Below are positions 47,818 to 56,000 of a stretch of 56,000 nucleotides of DNA, one piece after another. The notes under the pieces are model-generated. The model worked only from the letters and a program-made list of their open reading frames with translations, was not told the origin of the DNA and made no database searches. Source of the stretch: Acinetobacter nectaris CIP 110549 (GTDB taxonomy: Bacteria; Pseudomonadota; Gammaproteobacteria; Pseudomonadales; Moraxellaceae). Within the stretch, counting starts at the first letter, position 1. Every line of letters starts with the position of its first letter. The DNA lies in contig NZ_KI530738.1 of the NCBI RefSeq assembly GCF_000488215.1, forward strand, positions 1-56,000, read 5' to 3'. A program made the position numbers and the translations under genes.

Positions 47818-49029
47818 ATGTCAAATTTCTTACCTGCTGAAGAGCAGTTGGCCCTTATTAAAAGAGGCACACATGAAATTATTTCTGAAGAAGACTTACT
47901 GAAGAAATTAAAAGAAAATCGCCCATTACGTGTAAAAGCAGGTTTTGATCCAACTGCTCCAGATTTACACCTTGGTCATACTGTGCTTATTAATAAGCTG
48001 AAAGCTTTTCAAGACTTAGGTCATGAAGTTCACTTTTTGATTGGTGACTATACAGCCATGATTGGTGACCCGACTGGTAAAAGTGCAACAAGACCTCCAT
48101 TGTCGCGTGAGCAAGTCATTGAAAATGCAAAAACTTATCAAGAACAAGTTTTTAAAATTCTTGATCCAAAAAAAACCAAAGTTGTCTTTAACTCAGAATG
48201 GTTCGGGCAAAAAACGGCAGCAGACCTCATTCAGTTGGCAAGCCAGCAAACGGTTTCGCGTATGTTGGAACGTGATGATTTTACAAAGCGTTATAACAAC
48301 CAACAGCCGATCGCGATTCATGAGTTTTTATACCCATTGGTTCAAGGTTATGACTCTGTTGCATTAGAAGCAGATGTAGAGCTTGGTGGGACAGATCAGA
48401 CGTTTAACTTGCTTATGGGGCGTACACTGCAAAGTCGCTATGGGCAAGCGTCACAAGTATGTATCACAATCCCAATTCTTGAAGGTTTAGATGGCGTAAA
48501 TAAAATGTCTAAATCTTTAGGTAATTATATTGGTGTTTTTGATACGCCGGGCTCTATTTATCAAAAAGTGCTTTCAATGCCAGATACCCTCATTGAACGC
48601 TACTTTGACTTATTAAGTTTTAAAACAGTAGAAGAAATACAAAACCTTCTTGCAGAAATGGAAGCAGGGCGTAATCCACAAGAGATTAAACGTATTCTTG
48701 CATTAGAACTTGTTGAACGTTTCCATGATGCAGAAGCTGCACAAAATGCACATAAAGGTGCAGGTAATCGTTTGGTTGATGGTGAAATTCCAGAAGATAC
48801 GCCTGAAGTTGAAGTATCACGCGGTGAATCTGGTGAAATCTTCATTGTTTCTATTTTACGTATGTCTGGTCTAACCAAGAATGCAGCACAAGCAAAAGAT
48901 GCTGTTTCACGTGGAGCCGTTAAAGTTGATGGTGAAGTGATTGGTGCAGATTTCTCTGTAAGTGAAAATAAAACTGTGATCATTCAAGCAGGTAAAAAAG
49001 CAATTGCCCGTGTTACCTTCGTAGACTAA
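47818..49029 (+). CDS. tyrS: Tyrosyl-tRNA synthetase
   Basis: Charges tRNA-Tyr. The 403-residue class I synthetase is of the TyrRS type with HLGH ([11 protein letters not shown], near residue 46), [14 protein letters not shown], a KMSKS loop NKMSKSLGN (near 225), and a C-terminal S4 RNA-binding domain ([16 protein letters not shown]). ATG 47818 has GGA 8 bp upstream; an in-frame ATG at 47800 is possible. Divergent from anmK. Confidence 0.97.
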   Translation: MSNFLPAEEQLALIKRGTHEIISEEDLLKKLKENRPLRVKAGFDPTAPDLHLGHTVLINKLKAFQDLGHEVHFLIGDYTAMIGDPTGKSATRPPLSREQVIENAKTYQEQVFKILDPKKTKVVFNSEWFGQKTAADLIQLASQQTVSRMLERDDFTKRYNNQQPIAIHEFLYPLVQGYDSVALEADVELGGTDQTFNLLMGRTLQSRYGQASQVCITIPILEGLDGVNKMSKSLGNYIGVFDTPGSIYQKVLSMPDTLIERYFDLLSFKTVEEIQNLLAEMEAGRNPQEIKRILALELVERFHDAEAAQNAHKGAGNRLVDGEIPEDTPEVEVSRGESGEIFIVSILRMSGLTKNAAQAKDAVSRGAVKVDGEVIGADFSVSENKTVIIQAGKKAIARVTFVD

Positions 49030-49044
49030 TTGAATCATTCTTTA

Positions 49045-49071
49045 AAAATGCTCCTTAGGGGGCATTTTTTA
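49045..49071 (+). terminator. Terminator of tyrS
   Basis: The stem AAAATGCTCC / GGGGCATTTT with T residues, just after the tyrS stop. Confidence 0.85.
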
Positions 49072-49149
49072 TTATAAAAATATTATATTCATTTAAATTA
49101 AACTCAAAGAAAATAATATAAGAATTTATACGATTATTTAGAATACATT

Positions 49150-50971
49150 ATGCGAATCTTTCGTCAGTTTATTCCTACAGCATTTATTCTTGGCTGCTCA
49201 TTAGGACATGCTGAACATCTACAGCAGCCATTCGAATTGACTATTTTACATATCAATGACCATCACTCTCATTTAGATGAAGAAAAAACAAAGCTAAAAT
49301 TTGATGCGGGTAAAGGTATAGAAGAGTTTGAAGTGACACGTGGGGGTATTGCTCGTGTTGCAACAATGATCAATGAGCTCAGTTTACCAAATAAAAATAT
49401 TGTGAAAGTACATGCGGGGGATGCAGTTACAGGTGACTTTTACTATAATTTGAATGGAGGTAAAGCTGATGCAATGGCAATGAATCAGATTTGCTTTGAT
49501 ACATTTACATTAGGAAATCATGAGTTTGATGCGAAAGATCAAGGACTTAATCAGTTTATTCACTTTCTAAAACATGGAAACTGTCCTCAGCCAACACAAA
49601 TTCTTTCAGCCAATGTGAGTTTTGGTGCATCTTCACCTTTATATAAAACTAACTTAGTACAGAAAACAGCAATTATTGAAAAACAAGGTCAAAAAATTGC
49701 ATTTATTGGTTTAACTGTTGCAGATAAAACTAAAAATGCATCACAACCGAATTTAGATACAATTTTTGCCAATGAGTTAGAAATAGCACAAGGGGAAATT
49801 AATCGCTTAAAAGCAGAAGGGATCAATAAGATTATTTTACAAACTCATTTGGGTTATAAGTTCGATATTCAGCTTGCGCAACAACTCACAGGTGTAAATG
49901 TGATTGTTGGAGCAGATTCACATACGCTACTTGGACCAAGTAACTTAAATAATATTGGTTTAAAGCCTGAGGGAGCTTATCCAACCCAAGTAAAAAATAA
50001 AGATGGAGAGCCTATCTGTATCGCTCAAGCATGGCAGTATAATTATGCTGTAGGTGAACTGAATATCAAGTTTGATGAGAATGGAAAAGTATTAAGCTGT
50101 ACAGGCACACCCCATATTTTAATAGGTGATGATATTAAAAGAGCTTCAAATAACAGCGATTTATCTAAAAGTGAAAAACAAAAAATTCAAGAACAAATCA
50201 AGCAACAGCAGTTACCAGTTAATATCATACAGCCTGATCCCGCTATGTTGCAGGTATTAGCAACATATAGTCAGCAGAAACAACGTTTCACCAACCGAGT
50301 TGTTGGCTATGCCAAAGAAGATTTATGTGTAAAAAGTATGCCTGTACCTATATCAAATAATAAATGTGGAAAATATGGTGGAGAATTACAGCAACTCTTT
50401 GCCAAAGCGCTATTAGAAGAAGGCAAGCGTCAATTTAATGCAGACTTTTCTTTACAAAATGGTGGTGGGGTTCGTATTCCAATTGCAAAAGGGCCTGTGA
50501 CTGTTGGAATGGTCTATCAGCTTTTACCATTTAAAAATACCTTAATGCAGTTAAATATGACTGGGGCTGAAATAAAAAATACCTTAGAACAAGTAATGGA
50601 TAAGAATAACCTAGATAAAGATGCAGGAAGTTATCCATATATGTCGGGATTGCATTGGACTGTAGACTTAAACCAGCCCAAGGGGAATCGCATTCAAAAT
50701 TTGGAGCAAGTTCTATCATCAGGGCAAATACAGCCTTTAGATTTAAATAAAATATATAAACTCGCAACGATAGACTTTTTGGCAAGAGGCTCAGGACACA
50801 CACTACACGACTCTGAGTACAATACAAGGAGATCGCCGTAAAGACATTGGATTAGATTATGCCGAAGTATTCTTAAACTATTTAGAGCGTCAGCCAACTG
50901 TTGATGGTGAAAAACAAATTTATAAACCAAATATTTTAGATTACAGTACACAAAGAATAATGAATGATTAA
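49150..50971 (+). pseudogene. Periplasmic 5'-nucleotidase/metallophosphatase, frameshifted near the 3' end
   Basis: UshA/NadN-like nucleotidase: signal peptide (cleavage after LGHA, about residue 21), metallophosphatase motifs ILHINDHHSHLD, HAGDAVTGDFYY, LGNHEFD, HLGYKFD and GADSH, then the C-terminal substrate domain (LQNGGGVRIPIAKG; ATIDFLARGSG). The frame that starts at 49150 stops at 50841 after 563 residues, ending in a non-homologous tail. The +1 frame continues GDRRKDIGLDYAEVFLNYLERQ and ends at 50971. The shift lies at or near the run ACACACAC (50796-50803), where gaining one AC or losing two would restore the frame. It may be a real mutation, slippage or assembly error; the truncated protein could keep partial activity. 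Confidence 0.75.
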
Positions 50972-51039
50972 AAATACAAATTAAAAGTAGGGGGGAATTC
51001 TCCCTTATTTTTAAAAAGCAAAGGAAATACAATTGAGTG

Positions 51040-51966
51040 ATGGATAACCAATATTTTGATATTGTAAATGCATGGATGTGCAACAACTATAGTCTCTATA
51101 TTCAACATTTAGAGGTTATTCCTAATCGGTTGAATACAGTTTTAAAAGTGATGGATCAGCAAAAAAATAGATTTTACATCAAGTTATTTAACCAACCTCG
51201 CCAATCTATTTCTATTGAAACAGAAGCAAACCTTGTAAATGAGCTAAATAGTATTGGTTTAGCATCAGCACAAGTACTTAAAAATAACAGAGGGAACTAC
51301 TTAACAAGGCTCAAACTCTGCCATCAATTCTATGACACGCTTGTTTTTTCTGAAGCAAGAGGAAGAGAATGTTCATTAGAAAAGACAGACCTTAAACTAC
51401 TTGCACAAAGCTTGGTACAACTTCATCAATATCAACCAAATTCTCTGATTCAGCCATTTGATTTTCACGACTATCTAAAAAAGTTTATAAAAATACAGTC
51501 TTTTATTACAGAAGATGAAACCTATTCTCAATACTACAAACACTTATGCTCTCAAATATACTTACTCATGCCTTTAAATGAATCCCAATCTTTTTGTCAT
51601 GGAGATGCAAGACCAGAAAATACATTTATTGATGAAAAAGAACATCTGACATTTATAGATTTTGAAAATGCTGCCTTGGCTACACCAAAATATGATTTAG
51701 CCACTGTAGTCTGGAATCTTATTTCCTCAGACTTATCCAATGAGGAAGTAGATCATCGGCTCAAATACTTTCTACATATATATAACGGTCTAAGCCAGCA
51801 AACATTACAAATGAAAGAAATACTTCCTTATGTTCTTTTTAGAGAAGCATGGTCTATTTATTTCTTACGAGAAAATTGTTTGTTCTCTGAAAAAATGATG
51901 AAAATACTCTTTTTAGCATCACAAGCGCGCTATTTAAAAATAAAAGAACTGATAGATAATAAATAA
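51040..51966 (+). CDS. Putative phosphotransferase (aminoglycoside phosphotransferase / choline kinase-like)
   Basis: 308 residues with a protein-kinase-like fold of the APH/choline kinase group. It has an N-lobe ATP region (NTVLKVMDQQKNRFYIKLF), the catalytic loop SFCHGDARPENTFID (Asp, Asn; near residue 188) and the metal motif FIDFENAA (near 205). Such enzymes phosphorylate small molecules; the substrate cannot be given. ATG 51040 is used; GTG 51037 is possible, with AAGGAAA upstream. It is the last gene before the rRNA leader. Confidence 0.82.
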   Translation: MDNQYFDIVNAWMCNNYSLYIQHLEVIPNRLNTVLKVMDQQKNRFYIKLFNQPRQSISIETEANLVNELNSIGLASAQVLKNNRGNYLTRLKLCHQFYDTLVFSEARGRECSLEKTDLKLLAQSLVQLHQYQPNSLIQPFDFHDYLKKFIKIQSFITEDETYSQYYKHLCSQIYLLMPLNESQSFCHGDARPENTFIDEKEHLTFIDFENAALATPKYDLATVVWNLISSDLSNEEVDHRLKYFLHIYNGLSQQTLQMKEILPYVLFREAWSIYFLRENCLFSEKMMKILFLASQARYLKIKELIDNK

Positions 51967-51978
51967 TCTTTCCTATTT

Positions 51979-52167
51979 TGCTGTAAAATCATTCAAATTG
52001 ATTGAAAACTCACGTATTTCGTACGTATTTTATTCTGTTGATAGATAAATTAGAAATAAATTGGATTAAGGGGTTGCGTTTGGAATGTATTGGTCTATAA
52101 TGCGTATCCATCGGCGGTGATGTTGAAAGAAACTTCTTAGTAAACAGTAACTTAGTTGATTGGTTTA
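51979..52167 (+). repeat. Right copy of the rRNA promoter/leader repeat
   Basis: Matches the reverse complement of 1-189 with a single mismatch. The identity runs past the promoter into the leader at the window's left edge, so the true repeat is longer, probably the whole rRNA operon. Confidence 0.92.
52074..52101 (+). promoter_or_regulatory. rRNA operon promoter
   Basis: TTGCGT (52074-52079) and a perfect TATAAT (52096-52101), 16 bp apart, followed by a leader of about 360 nt before the 16S gene. The leader 52168-52470 contains no gene. The same promoter is present at 67-94 on the other strand. Confidence 0.88.
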
Positions 52168-52470
52168 AGATTTAGTTCTTAGATTGATTAAAGTTAGGTT
52201 TGATTAAGAAGATAAAAAACTTTCAGATTACAGTTGACTTTCTTTAAAAAGAGAGTAATATAGCCGACCTAGCTTGCTGATGACGAATCAGTGATGCGAA
52301 TCATTAATAGAATTGAAGAACAACTTGTGTGGATTTTTACTGAGTGATCACTGAATATATTTAAGATTCATTGATTAAAAGTAGAAATTTACTCGAAAAT
52401 TTATTTGAGAGCGAATATTTTTGCTAGTGATTAATGAGCCAGATTGATTCCCTTAAGGAATTAATGATTT

Positions 52471-54007
<1,537 letters not shown>

Positions 54008-54066
54008 ACGAAAAGGTGAGACTTGGTAAGAATCCACAACAAGTTGTTCTTCGGTATATTATCTGA

Positions 54067-54143
<77 letters not shown>

Positions 54144-54184
54144 AAGACTAGAAGATAATGTACAATTCGAAATGATTTTAAGCT

Positions 54185-54260
54185 GGGGACTTAGCTTAGT
54201 TGGTAGAGCGCCTGCTTTGCACGCAGGAGGTCAGGAGTTCGACTCTCCTAGTCTCCACCA
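54185..54260 (+). tRNA. tRNA-Ala (TGC anticodon)
   Basis: 76 nt with acceptor GGGGACT / AGTCTCC, anticodon TGC in CTTTGCACG, T-loop TTCGACT and encoded CCA. Second spacer tRNA. Confidence 0.97.
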
Positions 54261-54631
54261 TGATTTTAATCAGATTGATATTTCAATTTAATTAAAGTTA
54301 AGCTAATAAATAAGCAAACAGCTTATTTGCTTATAGAGTTTAGTAGAAAGATTGCGTATACTACGCCACCTTGATATTAACCTCTGTGAGTAATCACAGT
54401 ACATGACCTGACGAAGGCATGTTAAATCATTAACAGATTATTCAATTTGAGTCTGAAATAAAATTGTTCACTCATACATTTTGAAGCGTTTTAATTGAAA
54501 TTTTAATTAATTTCACATTAAAGCAACTTGAAATGAGATGAGAACTAGCAAATTAACTGAATCAAGCGTTTTGGTATGAGATTGAAGCTGTACACCTTGA
54601 AGTTCGCGTAAGCGACTGTTTGGGGTTGTAT
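54261..54631 (+). other. tRNA-Ala to 23S spacer
   Basis: Non-coding spacer of about 370 nt. It has a hairpin AAGCAAA / TTTGCTT near 54314-54333 and unpaired A/T-rich sequence; no gene. Confidence 0.7.

Positions 54632-56000
<1,369 letters not shown>

Noticed and set aside
48903..48918. Full parS site in tyrS
   Set aside because: TGTTTCACGTGGAGCC has two differences from the nearest consensus and lies in conserved coding sequence, so it is kept only as a weak candidate in the parS finding and not annotated.

Overview
The window is a piece of an Acinetobacter-like chromosome (Moraxellaceae, Gammaproteobacteria) around the replication origin. The gene order rpmH-rnpA-yidD-yidC-mnmE diverging from dnaA-dnaN-recF-gyrB, the BlsA-like BLUF proteins, the cytochrome b562 / ABC-F / erpA / anmK / tyrS block and the 16S sequence all fit this. 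The DNA is strongly AT-rich by eye, which would suit a low-GC (for example insect- or nectar-associated) Acinetobacter; the species is an inference.

Layout. Positions 1-189 are the inverted copy of an rRNA promoter/leader whose operon lies left of the window. Then follow ppiA, a small lipoprotein, a metallo-beta-lactamase-fold protein divergent from a LysR regulator, grpE and dnaK with heat-shock-type promoters, a FUSC-like membrane protein, a Nudix hydrolase, an MltB-type transglycosylase, purE-purK, two BLUF photoreceptor-type genes (one with replaced flavin-site residues), a small orphan protein, frmR-adhC for formaldehyde detoxification, mpl, terC behind a manganese (yybP-ykoY) riboswitch, guaD, hpt, a YeaQ/GlsB-type membrane protein, a DsbC-like protein, an SDR and an aldo/keto reductase.

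Positions 22066-31958 are a 9.9-kb integrated element in the 3' end of mnmE, bounded by a perfect 20-bp direct repeat that contains the last codons of mnmE. It carries a tyrosine integrase with TGCAACTA arm-type sites at both ends, an alpA-(118 aa)-(63 aa)-DUF927 replication operon beside a cluster of eleven GGGGC iterons (candidate origin), a self-inhibited Fic protein preceded by 72-bp repeats with internal palindromes, two tiny membrane proteins, a zinc-ribbon protein and a small protein related to a chromosomal orphan at 12017-12271. It looks like a phage-satellite or P4-like replicating island with no structural genes; this is the part of the window most likely to hold undescribed biology.

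The right part holds mnmE, yidC, yidD, rnpA, rpmH, oriC with seven perfect DnaA boxes, dnaA-dnaN-recF-gyrB, a DedA protein, cytochrome b562, an ABC-F ATPase, erpA, anmK, tyrS, a frameshifted periplasmic 5'-nucleotidase, an APH-like kinase, and a ribosomal operon (16S, tRNA-Ile, tRNA-Ala, 23S partial). Several parS-like ParB sites are spread over this origin-proximal region. The two rRNA leaders at the window ends are inverted relative to each other, so the whole segment lies between divergent rRNA operons.
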